Positions 27,271-39,150 are shown, counted from the first letter of the stretch. The stretch is DNA of 64,000 nt from Nocardia speluncae NBRC 108251 (GCF_001613245.1 NZ_BDBZ01000002.1:124001-188000); one strand, 5' to 3'. Notes: generated by a model not told the origin, from the sequence alone. Numbers and translations: made by a program.

Positions 27271-30200
27271 GGAGTTCTACGACCAGCTGCACCACGTAGG
27301 GGTCTGTCGATTCGTCCGCCATCAGCGCATGGAACAGCAGGCCCTCCTGCAACGGCGTCAACGGCCAGATATCGCTCGCTGCCGGGTACCGTTGCTCGAG
27401 GCGTTCGATCTCCGACTGTGCCGGCCGGACCAGATCCAGATCCGACGGTGTCCGCCCGCCCACCTCGCCGCGCCGGGTAGCGGCCGCCAACGCGGTCAGC
27501 ACCGCGCGCCACGAATGCGCCAGCTCGTGTACCTCGTCGACGTCGAGCACGCCGGTGGGATACGACCAGATTGCCCGCAAGCGCGGCCGGCCCCCGTCGT
27601 CGACCGTGCGTGCGGTGATATCGAGTGCCGCGGTGACCGGCATATCCGGATTCTGCGCGCGGGCGAGTTCGGCTCCCGAGAAGTCGCCGCCGTCGTCCAC
27701 CGGCAACCAGCCCGTCGCCGGCATTCCGGCGGGTATTCCCGTGCTGATGCGGCCGAGATAGTTGAACCCGATCTGCGGTGCCGGCGTGGGCCGCAGCACG
27801 GATCCGCTGTCCTCGCCGAGATACCGCAGCAGGCCGTAGCCGATCCCGTGGTCCGGGATCGCGCGCAACTGTTCCTTGACGGATTTGACCGCGGCCGCGA
27901 TGGCCGGCCCGCCCGCGCAAGCGTCGTCGACATCGATATCGGAAAGATTCAGGCGCAGTGGGAAACTCGTAGTGAACCAGCCGACCGTACGGGTCAGATC
28001 GGCGCCGGGGACCGCGGTCTCTTCACGGCCGTGCCCCTCCAGGCCGATCACCACATCCGTGTGGAGGTCACCGTCGGCTCCGATCTGCTGGGTACGCCGC
28101 CACTTGATCAGCGCCAGCGACAGGGCTGCCAGTAACCCGTCGACCACACTGCCGTGGAATGCCGCGGGTACCTCGGTCGTCAACACCTCGGTTACTTCGG
28201 GGGGCACGTCGACCTCGACCGCGCGGACGGTGGCCGTCACGTCGATCTCGGGGTCGAGGGGCCGGGACCCGATCACCGGATCGTCCCCGGCCGTCATCGC
28301 CTGCCACGATCCGAGCTCGGCGATCCGCCCGGGCTCGTGGGCTGCCTCGATCAGTCCGTGCGCCCACCGGCGCATCGAGGTCCCGGCCGGGGCGAGATCG
28401 GGTGGCGCACCGGACCGGATTCGCGCCCAGGCGACCGCCAGATCGGGCACCAGCACCCGCCAGGAAACGGCGTCGATCGCCGAATGATGCACCAGCACCA
28501 GCAATCGGCCCGGTTCGGTGGCTTCGACCGGATCGAACCAGACCACCTGCACCAGTACCGCGGCGCCCGGATCGAGCCGGCGGACGGCCGAATCCAGCTC
28601 CGCCGCGACCGAGGCACGGAAACCGGCAGTGCCCGGCTCCTGCTCCGTCACGACCCGATGGATGGCATCCTCGGACCGGATCGAGCCGGCCGGCAACACC
28701 TCCCAGGTCCAGCGTCGGTCATCGGCCCGGCGCAACCGGGCGCGCAACATATCGTGCCGATCGAGTACCGCCTGCACCGTATCCGCCAGCTGCGGCCGAT
28801 CGATGGCGACCGGCAGACTCAGCAGCAGGGCCTGCGAGAAGCGATCGAATCCCGGCTCCGCGTTGTCGAGAAGCCATCGCATATTCGGCGTCAGCGGTAT
28901 CGGCCCGACGCCCGCGCCGGGCAGCTCCGCGAGCGGCGGAATCTCCCCGGGACTGCCCGCCCGGACCGCGATCCGGGCCAGTCCGGCGACCGTCTTACGC
29001 TCGAACACCTCACGCGCGGAGAACAACACCCCCGCCGCCCTGGCCCGGGTCACCAGCTGGATCGACATGATGCTGTCCCCGCCGAGCGCAAAGAACGAAT
29101 CGTCGAGACCGATAGCGCCGGTACCCAATACCTCCGCGAATGCCCGGGCGATACTGCGTTCGACCGGTGTCTCGGGTGCCCGGAACTCCACACTGCCGGC
29201 GAAGACGGGTTCGGGAAGTGCCCTGCGGTCCAGCTTGCCTGTCGGGGTCAACGGGAAGTGATCGAGCACCATAATCGTGGCCGGGACCATATACGAGGGC
29301 AACCGGCCACCCAGGTAGCCGGTCAGAGTCGCGACATCGATCGAACGCCCCTGCGCCGGAACAACATACGACACCAGCGATACGGATCCGGTACTGCTGC
29401 GATGGCCGATGGTGGTGGAGAAGAGCACGGTTTCATGAGCGGCGAGCAGGGAATCGATCTCGCCCGGTTCGACCCGGAGACCACGAATTTCGACCTGGAA
29501 GTCGGAGCGACCGAGATATCGCATCGTGCCGTCGGCGGTCCACCGGACCACGTCCCCGGTGCGGTACATCCGGGCACCGGGCACCCAGGGACAGGCGACG
29601 AAACGCGCGGCCGTCAACCCCGACCGGGCACGATAACCACGAGCCAGCAGCGCACCGGCGATGTACAACTCCCCCGCGACCCCCACCGGCACCGGCTGCA
29701 AACGATCGTCGAGCACCCACTCCGACACACCACGAATCGGACCACCGATCGACACCGGTTCTCCCGCCACCAGCGGCGCGCTCCGATCGGCCATCATCGT
29801 GGTTTCGGACGGACCGTATCCGTTGAACACCGCACGGCCGTCGCACCACCCTTCGACCAGTTCGGCGCCGTAGCCCTCGCCACCGACCACCATGGCCCGC
29901 AGTGCCGGGAGCGGCCGGCGGGCCGGGTCGATCGTGGACAACGGGGACGGGGTGATGAAAACGAGGCCGACCTCTTCCCGGTCGAGCAGTTCGGCGAGCG
30001 CGTCGCCGCCGTAGACGTCGGCGGGCGCGATGACCAGGGTCGCGCCTGCACACAGCGCCGACAGCAACTCCTCCACCGCGACATCGAAACCCGGTGAGGA
30101 CAGCGACAGGATCCGGGTGCCGGGGTGGATATGCAGGGCGGACAGGTGCTCGTCGGCGCAATTACGCAGGCCGCGGTGGCTCACCGCGACAGCTTTGGGT

Positions 30201-33200
30201 AGCCCGGTCGATCCCGAGGTGTAGATGACGTAGGCGATATTGTCGACCCGCAGGGGCCGGATCCGGTCCGCGTCGGTGATCGGCCGGTCGCTGTGGGCCG
30301 CCTCCAGGTCCGCGAGTGTCAGCCAGTCGAGCGCACCGGGTAATCGCGCCCGCACCGAGGCCACCGTCAGACCGAGCACCGCCCCCGAATCGGTCACCAT
30401 ATGGGTGATCCGTTCCGCGGGATACGCCGGGTCGATCGGCAGGAACGCGGCCCCGGTCCGGGCCACCACCCACACCGCGAGCACAGAATCCGCCGAACGC
30501 GGCATCGCCACCGCCACCACGTCCTCCGGCCCCACACCGCGCGCAATCAGCATCCGGGCCAACCGGTTCGCACGTCGATCCAGTTCCCCGTAGGTCGTTC
30601 GTGCGCCGTCGAACACGATCGCCGGCGCGTCGGGATCCCGCGCAGCCGCCGCGGTCAGCAACTCGGCCAGGGTTACCGGAGGGGAGCCACCGGCACCGGA
30701 ACGCGTCAGCAGATCGGCCCGCTCCGCGGGCTCCAGCAGGTCGATCGAACCCACCGCGACCACAGGATCGGCGGCCACCGACTCCAAGATCCGGCGCCAT
30801 CGGCGCATCAGCGAATCCACGGTGTCCGCGTCGAACAGGTCGGTCGCGTACACCACCCGCACCGCCGAACCGCCACTGCCGTTATCGGACAGCACAACCT
30901 GAAGATCGAACCGGGATACGTCGTCGGGCAGATCGACCAGCGAAACCTGCACCCCGGGTAGTTCCAGGTCGGCGGGCGCCAAGTTCTGGAACGCCAGCAT
31001 CACCTGGAACAACGGGTGCCGGGATTGGGATCGCTGCGGGCCGAGCTCGTCCACCACCTGCTCGAACGGCACATCGTCGTGCTCGAGCGCGGCCAGATCG
31101 ACCGTCTTGACGCGGTCGAGGAATCCGGTGAACGATTCACTGCCCTCGACCTGAGTCCGCAACACCACTGTGTTGACGAACATGCCGACCACATCGTCGA
31201 GCTCGGCGGCGCCCCGACCGGCGACCGGTGTACCGATCGCGATATCACCGGAACCACTCATCCGCGCGAGCAGCACCGCCAGCGCGGCGTGTATCACCAT
31301 GAACACCGAGCAGTTGCGCGCCCGCGCAAGCTCTTCCAGCTCCGCGGTTGTTCCCGGCGCCAATTCGAACCGGTTGCTCCCACCCCGGTGCGACCCCACC
31401 ACCGGCCGCGGCCGGTCGAACGGCAGCCGCAGCTCCTCCGGCAGATCGGCGAGGGTTTCCCGCCAGTACCCGAGCTGGCGGGCGCACAGTGATTCCGGAT
31501 CGCCGGGAGAGCCGAGAACAGTGCGCTGCCAGAGCGCGTAGTCCGCGAACTGGACCGGTAGCGGTGTCCAGGACGGAGCCGCGCCCCGTGCGCGGGCGGC
31601 GTACGCCGTCGTCACATCGCGGGCCAGCGAAATCATCGAGAAGCCGTCCGCGGCGATATGGTGAACCACCACCGACAGCACATATTCGGTGCCCTCGACA
31701 CCCACCATGCTGAACAACCGGGCACGGACCGGCGGCCGGGTACGCACATCGAAGCCTTCGTGGACGGAATCGGTCATCACCGTGATCAACTCGTCCGGGT
31801 GGACCGGCACCGGGCTCAGCTCCCTGTCCGGCTCGCCGGCAGGTTCCACGACCTGGACGATCGTTCCGTCACGGTCCGGATACCGGGTGCGCAGGGACTC
31901 GTGCCTGCGCAGCACATCGGTGAGGGCAGATCGCAGGGCCAAGAGGTCGAGTTCGCCCCGCAATCGGAGGGCGATCGGCATGTTGTACGCCCCGGAACCG
32001 GTGTCGTACTGATTGAAGAACCACATCCGCTGCTGGGCGGGCGCCAACGGCACGAGGTCGGGACGTGGCCCGGCAACCAGTGGCGGGCGTTGCCGCCGCG
32101 CACGAGCCCGCTGTTCGAGGCAGGTCGCGAGCGCGGAGACCTTCGGTGTCTCGAACAGCAACCGCACCGGAATATCGGTATCCAGTGCCGTGCCGAGTCG
32201 CGCAGCCACCCGGGTGGCGATCAAGCTGTCACCACCGAGCGCGAAGAACGAATCGTCCAGACCGACGGCGCCGATACCCAGCACTTCGGCGAAGGCCTGC
32301 GCGATCGCGCGTTCGACCGGTGTTTCGGGCGCACGGAATGGTGGGGTGTCGGTGGGTACGGGATCCGGTAGTGCGCTGCGGTCCAGTTTGCCCGCCGGTG
32401 TCAGCGGGATGTGCTCGAGCACCATGATCGAGGACGGGACCATATAGGACGGCAGCCGGGCGCGCAGATATTCGCCGAGGATCGCGATATCGATCGAGCG
32501 ATCCGGTACGGCGACGACGTACGACGCCAGCAGTACGGCGCCGGAGCCGCTGCGGTGGCCCACGGTGGTGGCGAATCCGACGGTGTCGTGCGCCGCCAGT
32601 ACCGCATCGATCTCGCCGAGTTCGATACGCAGACCACGTATCTTGACCTGGAAATCGGACCGCCCCAAATGCTGGATCCCGCCGTCGGCGGTCCAGCGGA
32701 CCACGTCCCCGGTGCGGTACATCCGTTCGCCGGCTGCCCAGGGGCAGGCGACGAAACGCGAGGCCGTCAGCCCTGCCCGCGCATGATAACCACGAGCCAG
32801 CAGCGCACCGGCAACATACAACTCCCCCGCGACCCCCACCGGCACGGGCTGTAACCGCTGATCCAGCACCCATTCCGCGGCACCACGAATCGGACCGCCG
32901 ATCGTCACCGGCTGCCCCGGCGCCAGCGCGCAGTGATTGGTCATGATCGTGGTCTCGGTGGGCCCGTAGGCATTGATGAACTCACGACCACCGGACGCCC
33001 AGGACCGCACGAGCTCCGGTGAGCAGTCGTCGCCCGCGGCAACGACGACGCGCAAGCTGCCGAGCCCGGCCGGATCGACCGATGCCAGCGCAGCCGGTGT
33101 CACCACCGCGTGGCTGACCCGCTCGCGGCGCAGCAGCTCCGCCAGCTCGATGCCACCGTAGGTACCGGGAATCGCGATAACCATCGTGGCGCCGGCTCCC

Positions 33201-36025
33201 ACCGCGAGCAGCAGTTCCCAGACCGAGGCGTCGAAGCTCGGTGACGCGAAATGCAGTGTCCGTGAATCCGGTTGCACCGCATAACGTTCCCGCTGCTCGG
33301 CACTGAGCGCGGCCAGTCCGGCATGGGTGACGACCACGCCCTTCGGCACACCGGTGGAGCCCGAGGTATAGATCATGTAGGCCGGATGCTGCGGGCGCAG
33401 CGCGGTGGTGCGTTCGGAGTCGGCGACCGGCCGGGTGTCCGAGGTCCCGTCGAGGTTTGCGGGTATCAGCCATTCGATGGTGCCGGGTAACTGCTCGCGC
33501 ACCGAGGCCACCGTCAGACCGAGTATCGCTTCGGAGTCGGTCGTCATATGGTTGATCCGCTCGGCAGGATACGCCGGATCGATCGGCAGGAAGGCAGCTC
33601 CCGTTCTCGCCACCGCCCACCAGGCGAGCACAGAATCCGGCGAGCGAGGCATCGCCACCGCGACGATGTCTTCCGGCCCGACCCCCCGCTGGATCAGCAT
33701 CCGGGCCAGCTGGTTGGCCCGCCCATTCAGTTCCCGGTAGCTCATCCGGTCACGGCCGAATACGATCGCCGGCGCGTCCGGATTCCGGGTCACCGCCGCG
33801 GTCAGCAACTCGTCGAGAGTGCCGGACGCGGACGTGCGGGCTCCGGACCGGGTCAGCAGATCAGCGCGTTCGGCGGGCTCGAGCATATCGATCGCCCCCA
33901 CCGCACCCGTCGGATCGGCGGCTACCGATTCCAGTATCCGAACCCATCGGCGCACCAGCGAATCGATCGTGCGCGCATCGAACAGATCCGTCGAATAGGT
34001 GACCGTCACCGCCACACCGGCGTCGGCACCGGCGGACACCACGAACCGCAGATCACACTGCGGCCCACCCGCGCGGAGGCCGGTCACCGAACGGAGCGAA
34101 CCCCGATTGGCGCGCTCTGGGTTCTGAAATGCCAGCATGACCTGGAACAACGGATTCGGCGACGGTGAGGGTTGCGGCGCGCACTCCGCCACCAGCTGCT
34201 CGAACGGCACATCGGCATGCTCGAAAGCGGCCAGATCGGACCGCCTGACCCGCTCGAGCAACCCGGTGAACGATTCACCGCTGTCGACCTCGGTCCGCAA
34301 TACCGCCGTCTCGGCCGATCCGGCCGCGTCCTCGAGTACAGCGTCGCCGGACCCGGCCACCGGTGTGCCGATCGCGATATCACCGGAACCGCTCAACCGT
34401 GCGAGCAGAATCGCCAGCGTGGCGTGCAGCACCGTGAACAGCGACGAATCGTGCTGCCGCGCGAGTCTTTCCAATCCCCCGGCCGGCCCCGCCTCCACTC
34501 CGAACCGGCAGCTGCCGCTCCGGTCCGACACCACCCGCGGCCGCGGGTGGTCGAACGGGAGATTCCACTCCACCGGCAGACCGGCCAACGTGTCCCGCCA
34601 GAAGGCGAGGTTCTGCCGCTGGTGGCGGATCCGAGCGGCGGCCTGTGCCGTCTCGGGGTGGATCTGCCCGAGGTCGGTATCCGGTGCCGCGGCGGCGAAC
34701 GCGTCGAGCAGCCGCGCGAATCGGTCGTGATGCGCCGACAGTTCGGCGTGGGTGTAGAGGTCGGGGTTGGCCATGAAGTGCAAGATCGTCCGTGGCGGAT
34801 CTCCGGTCCGATAGAGATCGACCAGCAGATCCTCGACAGGCCCGGAGCTGAGAATATGGAATTCCCCCGTGACCGGCCCGAGCCGGATTTCCTGGGGGAA
34901 GTACATGACATTGACCATCGGGCCGGCGAAACGCCGCTGCCCGTCGGACCCGGCGGCAGCCCGGATATCGTAGAGGCCGCAGCGCTGATGCCGCAGTGCG
35001 CCGATCAGGTCGGACTGCACGCGCCGCGCGAGTGTCGCGACCGTTTCCCCCGTGCCGAGCACGATCGGGAACGGCGCCACGTTGACGAATACTCCCCCCG
35101 ACCGTCGCAATACAGCGCTAGTCCGCCCCGACACGGGTATGTCGACCATGACGTCGTCGCGCCCGGTCATCCGCGCAAGGTAGCATCCGAAAGCGGCGAT
35201 CACCACCGCGGCCGGGCTGGTATCCAGTTCCTTCGCGCACTGTTCGATACGCGCTTCCGTCACCGCCGTCAGCTCCCCGATCGCGGCTACGCTGTCCGCG
35301 CACGCCGGTGCGTACCCGCGGGCCAAGCTGGATACCTCGTGGACGCCGGCGAGTCTGTTCGCCCAATAGGCGCGATCGTCGGCGAACCTCGTCGATTCCC
35401 GATAGCTGCGGTCGGCCTCGTACAAGGTGCGCAGTTCCGCAGCCCGGTTCGGCGCCCTCGGCTGCTCCCCGGCCGGGTCCTGCAGTGCCGCGGTGTACAG
35501 CGCCGCGATCCGGTTGACCATCGTCATCGCGGCGTAGCCGTCCGAGGCGACGTGATGAATCCTGTTGTACCACAGAAAATGACGATCCCCGACCTGGATG
35601 AGCGCCCACGCGACCAACAGGTCCCGGATCATGTCCAGCGGTGCGGTGTACTCCTCGCGCATCCACTGCAGCGCCGCCGACATAGGGTCCCGTACGCCGC
35701 GCATATCGATAACCGGCCCCGGCGGCTCCAGCGTCGGATCGAACACCTGGTACGGCTCGCCGTCGGCTTCTACAAGGCGTAGATATGCCGACTGGAATTC
35801 ACGACCCACTCGTATGGACGTCCGGCGCAGCAACTCGATATCCAGATCTCCGTGGAGTTCGATATACTGTGCTTCGGATATCGGCACATCGGGGCGCAAT
35901 TGCTGTGCCAGCCAGAGCGTCCGCTGACCGGCCGTCAACGGTACAGGCCGTGTCGCCGAAAGTGCAGGGATGCCAGTTCCATCCGGAACCGAGCCAGAGT
36001 TGATATGCGGCCGCGGACTTGCCAT
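26978..36025 (-). CDS. Nonribosomal peptide synthetase, upstream part: C1-half C-A1-PCP-C2-A2-PCP-E-(C3)
   Basis: ATG 36025 has GGAGGAG upstream. Genuine coding runs to 27270 (about 2,920 residues); the codons down to 26978 are out of frame. C1 (residues 25-460, IHHVASDG at 156) resembles the EntF N-terminal C domain, the type that accepts an acyl or aryl starter. It is followed by a second C fragment (about 470-785) that starts at [22 protein letters not shown] and lacks the HHxxxDG half. Then A1 ([12 protein letters not shown], 882; NAYGPTET, 1016), PCP1 (GGDSL, 1262), C2 (HHIAADG, 1453), A2 ([10 protein letters not shown], 1931), PCP2 (GGDSI, 2313), E1 ([10 protein letters not shown], 2511) and the start of C3 (2887). 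My code readings are DAWVVAAIMK (A1, PheA-like) and DVEIVGGMMK (A2, no match I know). No MbtH gene is visible nearby. Confidence 0.92.
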   Translation of the reverse strand: MASPRPHINSGSVPDGTGIPALSATRPVPLTAGQRTLWLAQQLRPDVPISEAQYIELHGDLDIELLRRTSIRVGREFQSAYLRLVEADGEPYQVFDPTLEPPGPVIDMRGVRDPMSAALQWMREEYTAPLDMIRDLLVAWALIQVGDRHFLWYNRIHHVASDGYAAMTMVNRIAALYTAALQDPAGEQPRAPNRAAELRTLYEADRSYRESTRFADDRAYWANRLAGVHEVSSLARGYAPACADSVAAIGELTAVTEARIEQCAKELDTSPAAVVIAAFGCYLARMTGRDDVMVDIPVSGRTSAVLRRSGGVFVNVAPFPIVLGTGETVATLARRVQSDLIGALRHQRCGLYDIRAAAGSDGQRRFAGPMVNVMYFPQEIRLGPVTGEFHILSSGPVEDLLVDLYRTGDPPRTILHFMANPDLYTHAELSAHHDRFARLLDAFAAAAPDTDLGQIHPETAQAAARIRHQRQNLAFWRDTLAGLPVEWNLPFDHPRPRVVSDRSGSCRFGVEAGPAGGLERLARQHDSSLFTVLHATLAILLARLSGSGDIAIGTPVAGSGDAVLEDAAGSAETAVLRTEVDSGESFTGLLERVRRSDLAAFEHADVPFEQLVAECAPQPSPSPNPLFQVMLAFQNPERANRGSLRSVTGLRAGGPQCDLRFVVSAGADAGVAVTVTYSTDLFDARTIDSLVRRWVRILESVAADPTGAVGAIDMLEPAERADLLTRSGARTSASGTLDELLTAAVTRNPDAPAIVFGRDRMSYRELNGRANQLARMLIQRGVGPEDIVAVAMPRSPDSVLAWWAVARTGAAFLPIDPAYPAERINHMTTDSEAILGLTVASVREQLPGTIEWLIPANLDGTSDTRPVADSERTTALRPQHPAYMIYTSGSTGVPKGVVVTHAGLAALSAEQRERYAVQPDSRTLHFASPSFDASVWELLLAVGAGATMVIAIPGTYGGIELAELLRRERVSHAVVTPAALASVDPAGLGSLRVVVAAGDDCSPELVRSWASGGREFINAYGPTETTIMTNHCALAPGQPVTIGGPIRGAAEWVLDQRLQPVPVGVAGELYVAGALLARGYHARAGLTASRFVACPWAAGERMYRTGDVVRWTADGGIQHLGRSDFQVKIRGLRIELGEIDAVLAAHDTVGFATTVGHRSGSGAVLLASYVVAVPDRSIDIAILGEYLRARLPSYMVPSSIMVLEHIPLTPAGKLDRSALPDPVPTDTPPFRAPETPVERAIAQAFAEVLGIGAVGLDDSFFALGGDSLIATRVAARLGTALDTDIPVRLLFETPKVSALATCLEQRARARRQRPPLVAGPRPDLVPLAPAQQRMWFFNQYDTGSGAYNMPIALRLRGELDLLALRSALTDVLRRHESLRTRYPDRDGTIVQVVEPAGEPDRELSPVPVHPDELITVMTDSVHEGFDVRTRPPVRARLFSMVGVEGTEYVLSVVVHHIAADGFSMISLARDVTTAYAARARGAAPSWTPLPVQFADYALWQRTVLGSPGDPESLCARQLGYWRETLADLPEELRLPFDRPRPVVGSHRGGSNRFELAPGTTAELEELARARNCSVFMVIHAALAVLLARMSGSGDIAIGTPVAGRGAAELDDVVGMFVNTVVLRTQVEGSESFTGFLDRVKTVDLAALEHDDVPFEQVVDELGPQRSQSRHPLFQVMLAFQNLAPADLELPGVQVSLVDLPDDVSRFDLQVVLSDNGSGGSAVRVVYATDLFDADTVDSLMRRWRRILESVAADPVVAVGSIDLLEPAERADLLTRSGAGGSPPVTLAELLTAAAARDPDAPAIVFDGARTTYGELDRRANRLARMLIARGVGPEDVVAVAMPRSADSVLAVWVVARTGAAFLPIDPAYPAERITHMVTDSGAVLGLTVASVRARLPGALDWLTLADLEAAHSDRPITDADRIRPLRVDNIAYVIYTSGSTGLPKAVAVSHRGLRNCADEHLSALHIHPGTRILSLSSPGFDVAVEELLSALCAGATLVIAPADVYGGDALAELLDREEVGLVFITPSPLSTIDPARRPLPALRAMVVGGEGYGAELVEGWCDGRAVFNGYGPSETTMMADRSAPLVAGEPVSIGGPIRGVSEWVLDDRLQPVPVGVAGELYIAGALLARGYRARSGLTAARFVACPWVPGARMYRTGDVVRWTADGTMRYLGRSDFQVEIRGLRVEPGEIDSLLAAHETVLFSTTIGHRSSTGSVSLVSYVVPAQGRSIDVATLTGYLGGRLPSYMVPATIMVLDHFPLTPTGKLDRRALPEPVFAGSVEFRAPETPVERSIARAFAEVLGTGAIGLDDSFFALGGDSIMSIQLVTRARAAGVLFSAREVFERKTVAGLARIAVRAGSPGEIPPLAELPGAGVGPIPLTPNMRWLLDNAEPGFDRFSQALLLSLPVAIDRPQLADTVQAVLDRHDMLRARLRRADDRRWTWEVLPAGSIRSEDAIHRVVTEQEPGTAGFRASVAAELDSAVRRLDPGAAVLVQVVWFDPVEATEPGRLLVLVHHSAIDAVSWRVLVPDLAVAWARIRSGAPPDLAPAGTSMRRWAHGLIEAAHEPGRIAELGSWQAMTAGDDPVIGSRPLDPEIDVTATVRAVEVDVPPEVTEVLTTEVPAAFHGSVVDGLLAALSLALIKWRRTQQIGADGDLHTDVVIGLEGHGREETAVPGADLTRTVGWFTTSFPLRLNLSDIDVDDACAGGPAIAAAVKSVKEQLRAIPDHGIGYGLLRYLGEDSGSVLRPTPAPQIGFNYLGRISTGIPAGMPATGWLPVDDGGDFSGAELARAQNPDMPVTAALDITARTVDDGGRPRLRAIWSYPTGVLDVDEVHELAHSWRAVLTALAAATRRGEVGGRTPSDLDLVRPAQSEIERLEQRYPAASDIWPLTPLQEGLLFHALMADESTDPYVVQLVVELRGPSIRVGCAEPGSCCSTGMRTCAPHSSPMPAPCRWSMKASRRPGRSSTCPSSTIRPGNANGICCWPRTGRPGSIRRAPRYCAGCWSPPGHNATGWC
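27266..27270 (-). other. Frameshift site inside the NRPS gene
   Basis: A run of five C (five G on the coding strand) separates two frames of one continuous C domain. Adding one base joins [10 protein letters not shown] to [21 protein letters not shown], a perfect C-domain continuation, and gives a single reading frame of 5,734 residues from 36025 to 18822. As given, translation stops at 26978. Confidence 0.9.
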
Positions 36026-36989
36026 CGCTCTCCTCCAGAGACGACCTATCCTCGCTTCCCGACCGGAATCAGTTTAAGCCGAACCCTCGCCCGCGTATAC
36101 CCCGAAAAACATGATCTGTACAGTAAGTTTGCTTAAAACTTTATAATAAAGATAGGCCCTTGTGCAGTAACTTCCCAGCTGGGGCGGTCGCAGCACCGAC
36201 CAACGGGGAGCAACCGCCTCGAACTTCCAGGCAAAGTAGAATTTCCATAAATCCGGCCTGGTTATTCGTATCGTTTTCCAACCGAGAAGCCGGACATATC
36301 GAAGATTTTCGGATACCTCTACAGCCGAGGAGCGCATCCGGCCCGAAAATCGGCCATCAGGGACACAATCGGCCTACATTTCGATCCCATCGAGTATACG
36401 GAAATATCAAATTTCGCGGGTCCGGATTTCGGGAAGGTCGCGGTCGGCGACAGAGCACTTCCGCAAACCCTCGGTAGCGCTCGGGTGATCCTGGAGATCG
36501 ACGCTCCGGCATCGCGTCCCCGGTTGATCTTCCCGGTGAGCGCCTCGCCTTCCGACTCCTCGGTCCGACAGCCGATCCCGACCGCCGGACCACCGATCCG
36601 TCCCGCCGAGTATCGCCGCCGCCCATCTCCCGGGCCTGCGCCGGTCTTCATGCTCGAGGAATGGTCGGCCACACAGCTCGGCCGATAGGCCGTTGTTCTG
36701 AGATTCTGCTCTTTCTGCTGGTCCGGTTGGTAAATGATGTCGCCAGTTGCCGGTTGGGTTTACGGATACTGCGAGGGTCGGCCGGTTGATTGATGCCGAT
36801 CAGGTGCGGGTCGCGTTCCGGCTCGTCGGCCGAGCTGCCGAGGAGATCCGCCCGTATCGCGAAGTATCCGTCGAAGTCCCGAGTGCCGCGGTGCGGTGGC
36901 GGCAGTTCCGCTGACGTCACGGCCAGAAGCGCTATTCGGGGGTCGTAGTGGTCGGCGACCGACTTCGAAGGAAGGGGAGCGCGGCGTGG
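36026..36989. other. Long, partly AT-rich region upstream of the NRPS
   Basis: About 960 bases with no recognisable protein; the open frames here are short and unlike known families. Bases 36080-36320 are clearly richer in A and T than the surroundings and include a 6-base inverted repeat AAGTTT/AAACTT at 36125-36141. This is the likely promoter and regulator-binding region of the NRPS. No iron box (TTAGG..CCTAA) is present, so iron control of the NRPS is not indicated. Confidence 0.5.
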
Positions 36990-37775
36990 TCAGGAGGAGT
37001 CCGGCCCAGGGATGCGGATGCCGGCGGATCGGAGTTTCGTTTCGGTGAGCGCGGTCAGCCGGGAGGAGATCGGTGCCTGGTCTCCGCGGTGGTTGTTGAT
37101 CAGTCTGTACTGGGTAGAGGCGTTGGTCCAGACATGCGGGCCGGTGAGACTTCCCAGCAGTGCGGGGTTGGCGAGGTAGTGGTCGGCGATGGCGGACGCG
37201 AGTTCTTCGATTCTCGGATCGTCCGGTTCCCAGGTCTCGGCCTTCGCAGCGCATTTGGTCAGTTCGATGTACCCGGGGTCGTCGAGCCGGCGTTCGAGTT
37301 GGGTCAGGAAGCTGTCGAAGCCCTCCGGAACCAGTGCCCGGGTCAGTACCAGGGCTTCGCGTTGGGCTGCCACATAGTCGGAACCGAAGCCGAGGCCGGC
37401 CATGCGGTCCAGGATCGCGCAGGCGTGGTCGGGCAGCAGAGCTCGGTCGTTGTCGGCAATCCGGTGCAGCGTGTCGCGCCGGGCGGTCAGGTCGGGGATT
37501 TGTTCGGTCAGCCGCCGCTCGGCGGCAGCGAGGGCGGTGGCGAACTGCTCGGTATCGGCGTCGAGCATCGGTCCGATCTCGGCCAGCGGTACGCCGGCGG
37601 TGGCCAGTGTCCGGACCTGGACCAGCTGCAACAACTCTGCCGATCCGTAGCGCCGGTAACCGGAGCTGTCGCGTTCCGGCTCCGCGACCAGGCCGAGCTT
37701 GTGATAGTGGCGCACCGTTTTCACCGTGACGCCGACGAATGCCGCCGCCTGCCCGATCGTGACTCCGTGTCTCAT
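36990..37775 (-). CDS. MerR family transcriptional regulator
   Basis: A 261-residue regulator. The MerR DNA-binding domain begins at the start codon: MRHGVTIGQAAAFVGVTVKTVRHYHKLGLVAEPERDSSGYRRYGSAELLQLVQVRTLATAGVPLAEI. The remainder is a long helical effector domain with one cysteine (TKCAAK), of the type that binds organic ligands rather than metals. ATG 37775 is preferred because it starts the conserved domain. It lies 78 bases downstream of the serine hydrolase gene on the same strand, and the two may be co-transcribed. Whether it has any influence on the NRPS, 965 bases downstream, is unknown. Confidence 0.9.
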   Translation of the reverse strand: MRHGVTIGQAAAFVGVTVKTVRHYHKLGLVAEPERDSSGYRRYGSAELLQLVQVRTLATAGVPLAEIGPMLDADTEQFATALAAAERRLTEQIPDLTARRDTLHRIADNDRALLPDHACAILDRMAGLGFGSDYVAAQREALVLTRALVPEGFDSFLTQLERRLDDPGYIELTKCAAKAETWEPDDPRIEELASAIADHYLANPALLGSLTGPHVWTNASTQYRLINNHRGDQAPISSRLTALTETKLRSAGIRIPGPDSS

Positions 37776-37853
37776 CTGTCCGTCCTGTCTGTGCTCATGC
37801 TCGGCGACTGCGCAAACCATCGCCGAGCATGAGCGCGTGTACCGATCAGGTGT

Positions 37854-39041
37854 TCAGTCCGTCGGCTGAGCCGGTTCGGTATGCCCGCCGCCGAACACTT
37901 CGTCGACGAGCCGTTGCTGGGCGTTCCGGAATGATTTTGCGATGGACATGTCGGCGTCGTCCACATAGTTCAGCGCCGCGGTAAGGGTCTTGCCACCGTC
38001 TGGCGTGCTGTACATGAGCGCCGCGGCGGCCACGTTGCTGCCGTTGTGGGAGATGAGGGTGCGGCCGTGAGCCGTGGTCACCACGAACACACCCAGGCCG
38101 TAATCCATGTTCGGGATGCCGGTCGGGTGCGGTGTGCGCATTTCATCCAGCAGCTCGGACGGCAGGAGCTCGCCACGGTTCAGTGCGGCGATGAAGGTGC
38201 TCAGGTCCTCAGTGGTCGAGATCATGTCACCGCCGGTGCAGACCCAGGAGGGGTTGTAGCGGGTGACGTCGATCGTCTGCTGCTCGCCGTCGTCCTCGTA
38301 CCGGTAGTAGGAGTGAGCGTGCGGCTCGGGGATCTCCGATGAGTCGTCCGGCACTACGGTGCCCGCCAGTCCGAGCGGCGCCAGAATCCGACGCTGCATC
38401 TCCTCGACGAGTGAGTTGCCGGTGACCTTCTCGATCAGCAGCCGGGCCAGCACATAGTTGGTGTTGGAATAGCTCCAGCCCGTGCCCGGCTCGAACCGCG
38501 CCGGCCGGGACAGCGCCAACTCCACGAGCTCCTGCGGCCGGTAGGTCCGGAACCGGTTGTCCACCCACTCTTCGGCCGTGGTGCCGAAGGGAACGGGAAC
38601 CCCGTGCACGATCGTCCCGTCGTCGTATACCTCGCCCGTGAAGTTGAATACTCCGCTGGTGTGCTGCAACAGCATTCGCACCGTGACACACTCGTCCAGC
38701 GCGAACTCCGGCAGGTAACCCACCGCCGGGGTGTCCAACGCGATCTTACCCTCTGCCACCAATTGCAAGACCAGGGTCGCGGTGAATGTCTTGGTGTTGC
38801 TGCCGATCCGCACATGCCCGTCGACCGGCGGCTTCGCGGTTCCGCCGAGCTCGGCCACCCCGGCGCTGCCGACCCACTCGCCCCGCTCGTCGCGCACGCG
38901 CAGCGTAATCCCGGTCACGCCGGAATCGACGATCTCCTCGATCATCTGCTGCAGTTCTGGGCGATCCGACCCGATGGAAGCTGCTGGTGCAGAAGCCGTC
39001 CGCAGGGTGTTCTTTTCCTGGCCGGAAGAGGTGATGGACAT
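37854..39041 (-). CDS. Serine hydrolase of the beta-lactamase class C / DD-peptidase fold
   Basis: A 395-residue enzyme. The three active-site motifs are in order: SxxK as SNTK in VRIGSNTKTFTATLVLQLV (about residue 89), YxN as YSN in GWSYSNTNYVLARLLIEKVTG (about 189) and HxG as HNG in TLISHNGSNVAAAALMYS (about 340). No signal peptide is seen, so it is probably cytoplasmic, in contrast to true DD-peptidases; it may be an esterase or a D-amino-acid peptide hydrolase. GAGGAG precedes ATG 39041. With a MerR regulator downstream it may form a small detoxification unit. The substrate is undetermined. Confidence 0.88.
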   Translation of the reverse strand: MSITSSGQEKNTLRTASAPAASIGSDRPELQQMIEEIVDSGVTGITLRVRDERGEWVGSAGVAELGGTAKPPVDGHVRIGSNTKTFTATLVLQLVAEGKIALDTPAVGYLPEFALDECVTVRMLLQHTSGVFNFTGEVYDDGTIVHGVPVPFGTTAEEWVDNRFRTYRPQELVELALSRPARFEPGTGWSYSNTNYVLARLLIEKVTGNSLVEEMQRRILAPLGLAGTVVPDDSSEIPEPHAHSYYRYEDDGEQQTIDVTRYNPSWVCTGGDMISTTEDLSTFIAALNRGELLPSELLDEMRTPHPTGIPNMDYGLGVFVVTTAHGRTLISHNGSNVAAAALMYSTPDGGKTLTAALNYVDDADMSIAKSFRNAQQRLVDEVFGGGHTEPAQPTD

Positions 39042-39150
39042 GATGGTTGCTCCTCGAATCTGGTACGTCCAAGTCGGCGTCGTGCCGCTGTGCCGAGCTT
39101 TCACCCTGACCCGAGGTCAACCTCAATAGTGATCCAGCTCATATCTACCT

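Noticed and set aside
19000..35800. Long plus-strand open frames of 500-670 codons across the NRPS (for example near 22770-24788, 24981-26945, 28154-30097, 34172-35782)
   Set aside because: They are antisense shadows of a high-GC gene; their translations are rich in Arg, Gly and Pro with no domain, while the minus strand gives continuous NRPS domains.
18822..36025. Nocobactin/mycobactin siderophore NRPS
   Set aside because: There is no Cy (heterocyclization) domain, salicylate enzyme, lysine N-oxygenase or iron box; all C domains carry HHxxxDG or are E or C types.
36142..36147. TATAAT promoter on the plus strand
   Set aside because: There is no gene to the right on the plus strand, and a matching -35 is not evident; it may be chance in AT-rich DNA.
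36319..36989. Small minus-strand genes in the NRPS leader
   Set aside because: Open frames of 90-160 codons here lack ribosome sites and family resemblance and overlap each other in different frames.
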